64,000 nucleotides of DNA, from NCBI RefSeq assembly GCF_000582785.1, contig NZ_HG931173.1:991387-1055386 (forward strand), given 5' to 3'. Below the pieces are notes generated by a model. It was not told the origin of the DNA. It did no database searches and worked only from the letters and a program-made list of their open reading frames with translations. How positions within the stretch are numbered: the stretch's first letter is position 1; each line of letters begins with the position of its first letter. The translations under genes and the position numbers were made by a program. Positions 33,513-41,648 of this stretch are shown piece after piece. Source of the stretch: Candidatus Blastococcus massiliensis AP3. Its GTDB lineage: Bacteria > Actinomycetota > Actinomycetes > Mycobacteriales > Geodermatophilaceae.

Positions 33513-34339
33513 CCGATCAGCTCCCCCCGACCGGCGGCGCCCGGGTCGAGGTCGTCGGCCTGAGCGCGGGCTACGGCCGGACCCAGGTGCTCGACTCGGT
33601 GCGGTTCACCGTCGAGCCGGGCGGCTGGCTCGCCATCATCGGCCCGAACGGCTCGGGCAAGTCGACGCTGCTGCGGTCGGTGCTCGGGCTGCAGCGCCAC
33701 GAGGGCCAGGTGCGCATCGACGGCGTCCCGGCCACCGGCATGCCCCGTCGCCGCCGCGCCCGGCTGCTGGCCTACGCGCCCCAGAAGCCGGTGCTGCCCG
33801 AGGGCATCAGCACCCGCGACTACGTGACCCTCGGCCGCACCCCCCACCGCCCTCTCCTCTCCGCACCCCGCGGCATCGACCGGGCCATCGTCGACGACGT
33901 GATGCGACGGCTCGGTCTGGAGTCCATGGCCGACCGGCTCGTGGTCACCCTCTCCGGCGGCGAGCAGCAGCGCGCCGTCCTGGCCCGGGCACTGGCCCAG
34001 CGGCCCCGGGTGCTGTTCCTCGACGAGCCGACCGCGGCGCTCGACCTGGGCCACGCCCAGCAGGTGCTCGACCTGCTCGACCGGCTGCGCCGCGAGGAGG
34101 GGCTCACGGTGGTGAGCACGCTGCACGACCTCACGCTCGCCGGGCAGTACGCCGACCGCCTCACCCTGCTCGCCGGCGGCCGGGTGGCCGCCGAGGGCCC
34201 ACCCGCGGAGGTGCTCACGCCGGCCGCGCTGGCGGCGCACTACGGCGCCCGCGCCCAGGTGGTCACCGGCCCCGACGGCCTCGCCGTGCTGCCGGTTCGG
34301 TCAGGCCGGGCGGAACCGCACCGGGTCGCCGGGGCGTAG
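33509..34339 (+). CDS. btuD: Cobalamin ABC transporter ATP-binding protein
   Basis: ABC ATPase of 276 residues: Walker A GPNGSGKS (45-52), Q-loop YAPQKPV, signature LSGGEQQR, Walker B VLFLDEP and H-loop STLHDLTLAGQ. Start ATG 33509 overlaps the btuC stop (ATGA). The C-terminal 13 codons overlap the 3' end of the convergent pxpC gene (34301-34339), so no terminator separates them. Confidence 0.93.
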   Translation: MTDQLPPTGGARVEVVGLSAGYGRTQVLDSVRFTVEPGGWLAIIGPNGSGKSTLLRSVLGLQRHEGQVRIDGVPATGMPRRRRARLLAYAPQKPVLPEGISTRDYVTLGRTPHRPLLSAPRGIDRAIVDDVMRRLGLESMADRLVVTLSGGEQQRAVLARALAQRPRVLFLDEPTAALDLGHAQQVLDLLDRLRREEGLTVVSTLHDLTLAGQYADRLTLLAGGRVAAEGPPAEVLTPAALAAHYGARAQVVTGPDGLAVLPVRSGRAEPHRVAGA

Positions 34340-35149
34340 CTGCGCCGCCAGCGGCAGGTCCGCGGTGACGACGACGGCGAGCACCGGGTAGCCGCCGGTC
34401 ACCGGGTGGTCGGCGAGGAACAGCACCGGAGCGCCGTCGGGCGGCACCTGCAGCGCGCCGGGCACCAGACCCTCGCTGGGCAGTTCGCCGTCCCGCGCGC
34501 GGTCCAGCCGTGGCCCCTCGAGCCGCAGGCCGACCCGGTCGCTGTCCGCGCCGACACCCCACCCGCGCGTGGTCAGCGCGGTCCAGGCGGTGTCGGCCAG
34601 CCAGTCCCGCCGTGGTCCCGGCACCACCCGCAGCACCGGCTCCTCGGGCGGGAGTCCCACCGGGGCGACGTCGACGAACGGCTCCTCCCCCGCCAGGTCC
34701 CCGATCGGCAGCAGCGTGCCGGCGGCCACCGGCGGCGGGCCGAGCCCGGAGAGCGTGTCGGTGCTGCGCGAGCCGAGCACCGGCGCGACGCCGATGCCAC
34801 CGCGGACCGCGACGTAGGACCGCAGGCCACGCGGGGGGCGCCCCAGCGCCAGCACCGACCCCGCGCGCAGCGTCATCGGAGCGGCGAAGGGAGCCGGCCG
34901 GCCGTCGACCTCCACCGGCGCGGGCGCACCCGTCACGGCCACCAGCAGGGTGCGCCCCGCCCGAAGGCGCAGCCCACCGGCGGTGACCTCGAGCAACGCC
35001 GCCCCCGGCCGGTTGCCGACCAGCCTGGTGGCCAGGCCGGCGGCGACGGAGTCGGCGGCACCCGACCGGGTCACCCCGATGGCGGCGTGGCCGGGTCGGC
35101 CGCGGTCCTGCACCGTCGTGAGCGGCCCGGGGGCCAGCACGGTCAGCAC
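34301..35149 (-). CDS. pxpC: 5-oxoprolinase subunit C (biotin-dependent carboxyltransferase/KipA family)
   Basis: A 282-residue protein of the KipA/AHS2 family: N-terminal VLAPGPLTTVQDRGRPGHAAIGV, YVAVRGGIGV and the C-terminal LFLADHPVTGGYPVLAVV are signature regions. With PxpA and PxpB it makes the prokaryotic ATP-dependent 5-oxoprolinase, recycling 5-oxoproline to glutamate. GTG 35149 is one base beyond the pxpB stop (TGA-G-GTG), so the two are coupled; longer starts to 35284 would lie inside pxpB. Confidence 0.9.
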   Translation of the reverse strand: MLTVLAPGPLTTVQDRGRPGHAAIGVTRSGAADSVAAGLATRLVGNRPGAALLEVTAGGLRLRAGRTLLVAVTGAPAPVEVDGRPAPFAAPMTLRAGSVLALGRPPRGLRSYVAVRGGIGVAPVLGSRSTDTLSGLGPPPVAAGTLLPIGDLAGEEPFVDVAPVGLPPEEPVLRVVPGPRRDWLADTAWTALTTRGWGVGADSDRVGLRLEGPRLDRARDGELPSEGLVPGALQVPPDGAPVLFLADHPVTGGYPVLAVVVTADLPLAAQLRPGDPVRFRPA

Positions 35150-35150
35150 C

Positions 35151-35759
35151 TCAGCCCACCTCGCGGAAGCGCACCCGCACACCCGGCACCAGCAGGGCGG
35201 GCGGCTCGCGGTCGACGTCGAAGAGGACGGCGTCGGTCCGGCCGACCAGTTGCCAGCCACCGGGCGAGGCGCGCGGGTAGACACCGGCGAACGGCCCGGC
35301 CAGCGCCACCGAGCCCGCCGGCACCCGCGTGCGCGGCGTCGCCCGGCGCGGGACGTGCAGGTCGGTCGGCAGGCCGGCGAGGTAGCCGAACCCGGGCGCG
35401 AACCCGCTGAAGGCCACGGTCAGCTCGGCGGCCGTCAGCTCGCGCACCAGCGCGGGCACGCTGCGTCCCGCCAGGTCGGCGACCTCGGTCAGGTCGGGCC
35501 CGTCGAAGACGACCGGCAGGGTGACGAGCGCGGCGGCGTCCTCGGGTCCCGCTGCCTCGAGGGGCAGCCGGCGCAGCGTGGCGACGTCGAGGTCGGTCGG
35601 CGCCCGGTCCAGGAGGACGAGCACCGTGCGGGCGGCCGGCACCAGCTCCCGCTGGCCGGGCAGCGGCGCACGGTCGAGCGCCGCTCGGAGTCCGGCCACC
35701 GCGGCCAGGTCGCCCACCTCCACCAGCAGGGCCCGGTCGCCGTACGGCAGCACCCGCAT
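35151..35759 (-). CDS. pxpB: 5-oxoprolinase subunit B (KipI/AHS1 family)
   Basis: A 202-residue KipI-type protein: starts MRVLPYGDRALLVEV and carries TLPVVFDGPDLTEVADLAG, AFSGFAPGFGYLAGLP and VPAGSVALAGPFAGVYPRASPGGWQLVGRT, all diagnostic. It forms the PxpBC complex. ATG 35759 is chosen; GTG 35780 (seven codons earlier) has a GATCAT box six bases upstream and is a real alternative. pxpA is not adjacent: it lies about 0.8 kb upstream in the same orientation, across an opposite-strand gene. Confidence 0.9.
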   Translation of the reverse strand: MRVLPYGDRALLVEVGDLAAVAGLRAALDRAPLPGQRELVPAARTVLVLLDRAPTDLDVATLRRLPLEAAGPEDAAALVTLPVVFDGPDLTEVADLAGRSVPALVRELTAAELTVAFSGFAPGFGYLAGLPTDLHVPRRATPRTRVPAGSVALAGPFAGVYPRASPGGWQLVGRTDAVLFDVDREPPALLVPGVRVRFREVG

Positions 35760-35857
35760 GCCTGCCCCGCCGCTCGTCACGGCGTCATGATCGGGCATGC
35801 ACGGGGTCCGTGACCCAGGGGAGGCGTACCCGCCACCTCCCGGGGCATCCCTGACGG

Positions 35858-36580
35858 ATGACCATCGCCGGGCGCTTCGCCCACGCGCTGGCCGCCGTCG
35901 ACGATCCACACCTGGCGGGTGCGGAGCAGTTACCGGTCCGGCTGGCGTGGGCCTGCGTCGGCATGCTGCCGGTCGACGGAGCCGGACTCAGCCTGCGCGA
36001 CGCCGGCCGGCACCGGGTGCCGCTGGGCGCCGCGCCCGACGAGGCCGTCCTGGCCGAGCGGCTGCAGTTCACCGTCGGCACGGGACCGTGCGCCTGGGCC
36101 GAGAGCACGCGCGAACCGGTGTTCGCCGTCGAGGACGACCTGCTCCGTCGCTGGCCGGTGTTCGGAGGCCTGCTGCACCGCGAGACCCCGTACCGGGCGG
36201 TCGTGGCGCTCCCCCTCGACCTCGGGTTCAGCGGATCGGCGGCCATCGACTTCTTCTTCCGGCGGTCGGCGGACGTCCCGGCGCTCGACGTCTTCGAGGC
36301 GCTGGCCGTCGGCGAACTGGTCGGCTCCGCGCTCAGCGAGGCGGCCGTCTGGTCGACCTGGCCGGCCGACCGCGGCCCGGACTGGCTGCACGGGCCCACC
36401 CCGCGGGCCCGGGGCGCCGTCTGGGAGTCGGTGGACAAGGTCGCCGCCGAACTGGCGCTCGCCCCGGCGACGGCGCTGGCGCTGCTGCGGGCCCGGGCCT
36501 ACGTGCTCGGCGTTCCGGTCGACGAGGTGGCAGCCGACCTGCTGGCCGGTCGGCTGCGCGCCGGCGACCTCGGGGCCTGA
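35858..36580 (+). CDS. GAF-ANTAR domain protein (putative antiterminator)
   Basis: A 240-residue protein. A GAF-like sensor occupies about residues 25-165 (GAGLSLRDAGRHRVPLGAAP ... FTVGTGPCAWAESTREPVFAVEDDL); the last 55 residues (GAVWESVDKVAAELALAPATALALLRARAYVLGV...) match the three-helix ANTAR pattern, which binds nascent RNA to prevent termination. The ANTAR part is somewhat degenerate. It is inserted head-to-tail between pxpB and pxpA on the other strand and ends three bases from the pxpA stop. Signal and targets are unknown. Confidence 0.78.
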   Translation: MTIAGRFAHALAAVDDPHLAGAEQLPVRLAWACVGMLPVDGAGLSLRDAGRHRVPLGAAPDEAVLAERLQFTVGTGPCAWAESTREPVFAVEDDLLRRWPVFGGLLHRETPYRAVVALPLDLGFSGSAAIDFFFRRSADVPALDVFEALAVGELVGSALSEAAVWSTWPADRGPDWLHGPTPRARGAVWESVDKVAAELALAPATALALLRARAYVLGVPVDEVAADLLAGRLRAGDLGA

Positions 36581-36583
36581 GTC

Positions 36584-37348
36584 TCAGCCGGCGAACGACG
36601 CCGGCGTCACGCCGGCGGCCTCGAGCGCCGCGCGCACCGCCCGCGCCAGCTCGACGGCCCCCGGGGTGTCCCCGTGCACGCAGACCGACTCCACCTGTGC
36701 CGGCACCGTGCTGCCGTCGACGGCCACGACCGTCCCCTCGACGGCCATCCGCACCGCCCGCGCGGCGACCGCCGCCGGATCCTGGACGAGGGCGCCGGGC
36801 TCGCCGCGAGGCACCAGGCTGCCGTCGGGCGCGTACCCGCGGTCGGCGAAGCCCTCGGCCACCGTCGGGAGGCCGGCCTCGGCCGCGACCCGCAGCAGCA
36901 CCGACCCGGGCAGCCCGAGCACGGGCAGGGCGGGGTCGTACGCCACGACGGCGTCGACCACGGCACGCGCCTGCCCCATGTGGGTGACGGTCGCGTTGTA
37001 CAGAGCGCCGTGCGGCTTGACGTAGCGGACCCGGCTCCCGGCCGCGCGCGCGACGCCGTCCAGCGCCGCCACCTGGTAGAGCACGTCGTCGGCGAGCTCG
37101 GCGGGCGCGACGTCGATGAAGCGGCGGCCGAACCCGGCGAGGTCGCGGTAGGAGACCTGGGCGCCCACGGTGACCCCGGCGGCGGCGGCGCCACCGCAGA
37201 CGCGGCGCATCGTCGTCGGGTCGCCGGCGTGGAAGCCGCAGGCCACGTTGGCGCTGGTGACGACGTCGAGCAGCGCCTCGTCGTCACCCAGCCGCCAGAC
37301 GCCGAAGCCCTCGCCGAGGTCGGCGTTGAGGTCGACGGAGGTGCTCAC
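36584..37348 (-). CDS. pxpA: 5-oxoprolinase subunit A (LamB/YcsF family)
   Basis: A 254-residue protein of the LamB/YcsF family: [53 protein letters not shown] and the C-terminal [12 protein letters not shown] are family hallmarks. With PxpBC it hydrolyses 5-oxoproline with ATP. GTG 37348 has no clear ribosome site; GAGACT six bases upstream could be a weak leaderless box. Confidence 0.92.
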   Translation of the reverse strand: MSTSVDLNADLGEGFGVWRLGDDEALLDVVTSANVACGFHAGDPTTMRRVCGGAAAAGVTVGAQVSYRDLAGFGRRFIDVAPAELADDVLYQVAALDGVARAAGSRVRYVKPHGALYNATVTHMGQARAVVDAVVAYDPALPVLGLPGSVLLRVAAEAGLPTVAEGFADRGYAPDGSLVPRGEPGALVQDPAAVAARAVRMAVEGTVVAVDGSTVPAQVESVCVHGDTPGAVELARAVRAALEAAGVTPASFAG

Positions 37349-37385
37349 CGGCGCAGTCTCGCACTGCGCCGGTGAGCAGACCGGC

Positions 37386-38570
37386 TCAGAGCTCCGGCTT
37401 GAGCTGCACCTTCACGACGCCGTCTTCCTTCTTCTGGAACTTGCGGTACATCTCCGGCGCCTCGGACAGCGGCACCCGGTGGGTGGCGAACGTGTCGCAG
37501 CCCAGCGGGTCGTCGTCGGTGAGCAGCGGCATGATCTCCGGGATCCAGCGCTTGATGTTGCACTGACCCATGCGCAGCTGGATCTGCTTGTCGAACATGG
37601 TCATCAGCGGCATCGGGTCGGCCGCTCCGCCGTAGACGCCCGACAGCGAGATGGTGCCGCCGCGGCGGACGATGTCGATCGCCGAGTAGAGCGCGTTGAG
37701 CCGGTCGACGCCGGCGTGCTCCATGATCGGCGCGGAGACCGCCTTCGGCAGCAGACCGGCCGCCTTCTGGATGAAGCTCGTGGCCGGCGACCCGTGGGCC
37801 TCCATGCCGACGGCGTCGAGCACCGAGTCGGGGCCGCGGCCTCCGGTCATGTCCCGGATCGCGTTCCCGATCTCGTCGACCTCGTCGAGGTCCACCACCT
37901 CGATGCCGCGGGCGCGCACCCGCTCCAGCCGCTCGGGCACCAGGTCGACCCCGATCACGCGGAACCCCTTGTGCTGGGCGATGCGGCAGGCGAAATCGCC
38001 GATCGGGCCGAGGCCCAGGACGACGAGCGTCCCGCCCTCGGGGACGGCGGCGTACTCCACGCCCTGCCAGGCGGTGGGGAGGATGTCCGAGAGGTAGGCG
38101 AACCGGTCGTCGGCCGGCCCCTCCGGCAACCGGATGTGCGTGAACTGCGCCTGCGGCACCCGCAGGTACTCGGCCTGGCCACCGGCCACCTCGCCGTAGA
38201 GCTTGGAGAAGCCGAACAGCGCCGCGCCCGTGCCGTGCTCGCGCACCTGGGTCGTCTCGCACTGCGTGTAGAGCTGCTGCCGGCACATCCAGCAGTGCCC
38301 GCAGGAGATCTGGAACGGGATCGAGACACGGTCGCCGACCTTCAGGTCGGTCACCGCCGAGCCGACCTCCACGACCTGGCCCATGTTCTCGTGGCCGAGG
38401 ATGTTGCCGACCCCCATGAACGGCGACAGCGGCTCGTAGAGGTGCAGGTCCGAACCGCAGATGTTGGACGTCGTGACGCGGATGACGGCGTCCGTCGGCT
38501 CCTGCACGAACGGGTCGGGCACCTCCTCGACGCGTACGTCCCGCTGTCCGTGCCAGGTCACTGCCTTCAT
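37386..38570 (-). CDS. Zinc-dependent alcohol dehydrogenase (formaldehyde dehydrogenase-like)
   Basis: MDR-family dehydrogenase of 394 residues. Catalytic zinc ligands are Cys38 in [11 protein letters not shown] and His60/Glu61 in LGHENMG; structural-zinc cysteines lie in [15 protein letters not shown], the last replacing the usual spacing. The Rossmann motif is [16 protein letters not shown]. The long insert and C-terminus ([18 protein letters not shown] region) resemble glutathione-independent formaldehyde dehydrogenases and threonine dehydrogenase-like enzymes. The substrate is unknown. GGGAG is four bases before ATG 38570. Confidence 0.88.
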   Translation of the reverse strand: MKAVTWHGQRDVRVEEVPDPFVQEPTDAVIRVTTSNICGSDLHLYEPLSPFMGVGNILGHENMGQVVEVGSAVTDLKVGDRVSIPFQISCGHCWMCRQQLYTQCETTQVREHGTGAALFGFSKLYGEVAGGQAEYLRVPQAQFTHIRLPEGPADDRFAYLSDILPTAWQGVEYAAVPEGGTLVVLGLGPIGDFACRIAQHKGFRVIGVDLVPERLERVRARGIEVVDLDEVDEIGNAIRDMTGGRGPDSVLDAVGMEAHGSPATSFIQKAAGLLPKAVSAPIMEHAGVDRLNALYSAIDIVRRGGTISLSGVYGGAADPMPLMTMFDKQIQLRMGQCNIKRWIPEIMPLLTDDDPLGCDTFATHRVPLSEAPEMYRKFQKKEDGVVKVQLKPEL

Positions 38571-38717
38571 GGGGCTCCCGTTCGTCCTGTGCGTACGCGC
38601 CGCCGTCGGCGCACGATCGCCACGGGGTCGCAGTGCCCGGGCCGGGTGTGGCGAAACCGGCACCGGACCCACGTCAGCTACCGGAATGCGCTCCGTCGGC
38701 TGCCTGCTGCACCTGGC

Positions 38718-39836
38718 ATGGCACCGGTCGAGCCGCTCACCCTCTTCGATCCCGAGCCGGCCCCCGCCCCTGCACCCCCGAACCGGCTGCTGCAGGTGAG
38801 GCGCATCTACGCCGAGCCCGCCGCCGTGGACAGCCCGCGCGGCCGGCAGGTGCTGGGCCGCTTCCCCGGCGCGGAGATCGTCGAGGTGCCGTCGCACTGG
38901 CAGATCCCCGAGCTGCACGGCAACGAGGGCAACGTCGAGCGGTGGGTGCGGGTCAAGACCGAGACCCTCGTCCTCGGTGTCAAGAAGTCGCTGTCGGCCC
39001 GGCCCAACGGCCGGTCGGCGAACTGGATCGCTCCCTCGACCGCCAACGGCTGCGCGATGGCGTGCGCGTACTGCTACGTCCCCCGGCGCAAGGGCTACGC
39101 CAACCCGGTCACCGTCTTCACCAACATCGAGCAGATCACCGGCTACCTGCGGCGGCACGTCGCCCGCCAGGGGGTCAAGCCCGAGCCGGACCAGGCGGAT
39201 CCGGACAGCTGGGTCTACGACCTGGGCGAGAACAGCGACTGCTCGGTCGACGCGCTGGTCAGCGACAACGTGGCCGACCTGATCGCCACCTTCCGGGAGC
39301 TGCCGACCGCCAAGGCCTCCTTCGCGACGAAGTACGTCAACCGGCAACTGCTCGACCTCGATCCGGCCGGCCGCACCCGCATCCGGTTCTCCGTCCTGCC
39401 GGAGGACGACGCGCAGCTGCTCGACGTCCGCACCAGCCGGGTCGCCGAGCGGATCGCGGCGGTCGACGACTTCGTCGCGGCCGGCTACGAGGTGCATCTC
39501 AACCTGTCGCCGGTCGTTCTCCGCGACGGCTGGGAGGCCGCCTGGGCTGCGTTGTTACAGCGACTGGACGACGAGCTGTCCGCCGCCTCGAAGGCGCAGG
39601 CCGCCGCCGAGGTCATCCTGCTCACCCACAACCGCGACCTGCACGAGGTCAACCTCGGCTGGCACCCGAAGGCCGAGGAGTTGCTGTGGCGGCCGGAGCT
39701 GCAGCAGCCCAAGCGCAGCCAGAACGGGCAGGACAACGTCCGCTACCGCACCGACGTCAAGCGGGACGGCGTACAGCGACTGCAACGACTCGTCGGGCGG
39801 CACGCGCCCTGGCTGCGCATCCGCTACGCCTTCTGA
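38718..39836 (+). CDS. Spore photoproduct lyase family radical SAM protein
   Basis: A 372-residue radical SAM enzyme. The cluster motif CAMACAYC supplies Cys112, Cys116 and Cys119. Around it are ELHGNEGNVERWVRVKTE, SARPNGRSANWIAPSTANG and YCYVPRRKGYANPVTVFTN, and the end is LRIRYAF, as in the actinobacterial branch of the family. True SplB repairs the spore photoproduct thymine lesion in Bacillus spores with a Cys141-type H-donor; whether this protein repairs DNA is unknown. The start ATG 38718 has no evident ribosome site. It is followed by a SpoIIE-type phosphatase gene. Confidence 0.88.
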   Translation: MAPVEPLTLFDPEPAPAPAPPNRLLQVRRIYAEPAAVDSPRGRQVLGRFPGAEIVEVPSHWQIPELHGNEGNVERWVRVKTETLVLGVKKSLSARPNGRSANWIAPSTANGCAMACAYCYVPRRKGYANPVTVFTNIEQITGYLRRHVARQGVKPEPDQADPDSWVYDLGENSDCSVDALVSDNVADLIATFRELPTAKASFATKYVNRQLLDLDPAGRTRIRFSVLPEDDAQLLDVRTSRVAERIAAVDDFVAAGYEVHLNLSPVVLRDGWEAAWAALLQRLDDELSAASKAQAAAEVILLTHNRDLHEVNLGWHPKAEELLWRPELQQPKRSQNGQDNVRYRTDVKRDGVQRLQRLVGRHAPWLRIRYAF

Positions 39837-39889
39837 TCGGCTCGGGTCCGGTCGAAAACCGTCCGCGGTGGGTTCCGAAGGTAACGATT

Positions 39890-39910
39890 CGTGTGACAAA
39901 GTTGCACACG
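39890..39910. promoter_or_regulatory. Inverted repeat upstream of the PAS-GAF-SpoIIE gene
   Basis: CGTGTG and CACACG separated by nine bases, about 30 bases before GTG 39939. The region is locally AT-richer than its neighbours. Candidate operator; factor unknown. Confidence 0.4.
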
Positions 39911-39938
39911 TAGTGACCGATCGACTGCAGGGGGCACG

Positions 39939-41609
39939 GTGCCGATGGACCTGGGGCGCCTGTCGGCGGTCCCCGCGGAGCACCTCCTCGACGCCCTCCC
40001 CGACGCCGTCGTCGTGGCCGACGTCCAGGGGCGCGTCACCTATGCCAACCCGGCCATCCGCACGCTGCTCGGCCACGACCCCGCGGAACTCATCGGCCGT
40101 CCGCTCACCAGGGCACTGCCGGCGCGGTTCCAGTCCGGTGTCGACGGCCGCGCCCTGCGCCCGGTGAGCACCGGGCAGGGCGAGCTGCTGGGACGGACGA
40201 CGCAGCTGCCCGTGCTGCACGCCGCCGGCCACGAGGTCACGGTGGACCTCACGGTGGCCCGGCTGGAGCCCTTCCCCGGGGCCGCGCCCGAGGAGCGCTC
40301 GGTGGTCTGCGTGCTGCGGGACGCGAGCACCACGATCCTGCTCGAGCGGCAGCTCCAGGTCAGCCGCTACCTGACGGCCACCCTCCGGGTGACCGCGGCG
40401 CTCACGGAGGCCGCGGACGCCGACGTCGCGTTCCAGCGGCTGCTTCCCACGCTCTGCACCGAGCTCGACTGGGACGCCGCGGTGCTGTGGGAGGCCGACG
40501 AGCACAGCGGCCGGCTGGTGCATGCCGGCACCTGGACGGCGCGTGACGTGGAGGTGCCGGCGCTGCGCGGCGAGACCCGCCGCACCTTCGGCCGCGGTGA
40601 GGGGCTGCCCGGCCTGGTCCGGCAGCAGCGCGCGCCGGTCGTGATCGAGGACCTCTGGAGCGACCCCCGTTTCCTGCGCCAGGAGGCCGCGCGCAGCGAC
40701 GACGTCCGCACCGGCGTGGCCTTCCCGGTGCTCCGCGGGGAGACCGTCCTGGGCGTCTGCGAGCTGTTCTCCCGCCCCCGTCGCATCGTGCCGCCGGAGC
40801 TGATCGAGGTGCTGGCGCACGCCGGCCGCCAGATCGGCCAGTTCCTCGACCGGCTGCGTGCCGCCTCCGAGATCCGGTCCCTGGCCGAGACGCTGCAGCG
40901 CAGCCTGCTGCCGTCGCACCTGCCCGACATCCCCGGCGTGGAGCTGGCCGCGCACTACCGGGCCGGCGGCGGCGCGTCCCTGGTGGGCGGCGACACCTAC
41001 GACGTGATGCCGCTGCCCGACGGGCGGTGGATGGCGCTGATCGCCGACGTGTGCGGCACCGGCGCGGAGGCGGCGGCCCTGACAGCGCTGACCCGGCACA
41101 CCGCGCGCGCCGCGTCGGCCGCCGGCTGCCCGGCCGCGGTGCTGGCCGCGGTCAACACCGCGCTCCTGCGGGAGCAGGGCGCCGGACCGCTCCGGTTCGT
41201 CACCGCCGCCTGCCTCGTGCTGGAGAGCGGCCCGGACGGGCGTCGCATCGGCATCAGCATCGCCGGGCACCCGTCGCCCCTGCTCCGCACCTCCGACGGC
41301 GAGGTCCGCGCCCTGGGCCGGCCGGCCGCACCGCTCGGCGTGGACGCCGACACCGTCTTCACCGACCACACCGTCGAACTCCCGCCGGGCTCCACGCTGC
41401 TGCTCTACACCGACGGGGTCACCGAGGCTCGCGACGGCGCCGGCGAGCAGTTCGGCGAGGACACGCTGCAACGGCTGCTGGAGGACGAGAGCTGCGCGGA
41501 GGCCGAGGGCGCCGTCGCGGCGGTCGCCGCGGCCGTCGAGGAGCAGGTGGCCGGTTCCCGCCACGAGGCCGACGACATGGCGCTGCTGGCCCTGACCGTC
41601 CCGGCCTGA
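39939..41609 (+). CDS. PAS-GAF-PP2C (SpoIIE type) serine phosphatase
   Basis: A 556-residue signalling protein. PAS at about residues 15-125 (LLDALPDAVVVADVQGRVTYANPAIRTLLGHDP), GAF at 150-310 (LCTELDWDAAVLWE ... GVAFPVLRGETVLGVCELFS), then a SpoIIE/PP2C domain from about 325 with VGGDTYDVMPLPDGRWMALIADVCGTGAEAA and LLLYTDGVTEARDG holding the metal-binding Asp residues. Such proteins usually dephosphorylate STAS anti-anti-sigma factors in stress-sigma pathways; no STAS or anti-sigma gene is adjacent. GTG 39939 and ATG 39945 are both possible. Confidence 0.88.
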   Translation: MPMDLGRLSAVPAEHLLDALPDAVVVADVQGRVTYANPAIRTLLGHDPAELIGRPLTRALPARFQSGVDGRALRPVSTGQGELLGRTTQLPVLHAAGHEVTVDLTVARLEPFPGAAPEERSVVCVLRDASTTILLERQLQVSRYLTATLRVTAALTEAADADVAFQRLLPTLCTELDWDAAVLWEADEHSGRLVHAGTWTARDVEVPALRGETRRTFGRGEGLPGLVRQQRAPVVIEDLWSDPRFLRQEAARSDDVRTGVAFPVLRGETVLGVCELFSRPRRIVPPELIEVLAHAGRQIGQFLDRLRAASEIRSLAETLQRSLLPSHLPDIPGVELAAHYRAGGGASLVGGDTYDVMPLPDGRWMALIADVCGTGAEAAALTALTRHTARAASAAGCPAAVLAAVNTALLREQGAGPLRFVTAACLVLESGPDGRRIGISIAGHPSPLLRTSDGEVRALGRPAAPLGVDADTVFTDHTVELPPGSTLLLYTDGVTEARDGAGEQFGEDTLQRLLEDESCAEAEGAVAAVAAAVEEQVAGSRHEADDMALLALTVPA

Positions 41610-41636
41610 CCACCGCGGTCGCCGCGAGGGCACGGC

Positions 41637-41642
41637 TACCGT
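41637..41642 (+). promoter_or_regulatory. Leaderless -10 box for crtI
   Basis: TACCGT, six bases before GTG 41649. Confidence 0.45.
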
Positions 41643-41648
41643 GGCCGT

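Noticed and set aside
38571-38717. Small plus-strand gene starting ATG 38684 before the radical SAM gene
   Set aside because: Frame is a shadow overlapping the radical SAM start; no ribosome site or motif.
39890-39910. CRP/FNR-type site before the phosphatase gene
   Set aside because: TGTGA and GCACA are seven bases apart with one arm mismatched; the CRP spacing is six. Kept only as an unnamed inverted repeat.
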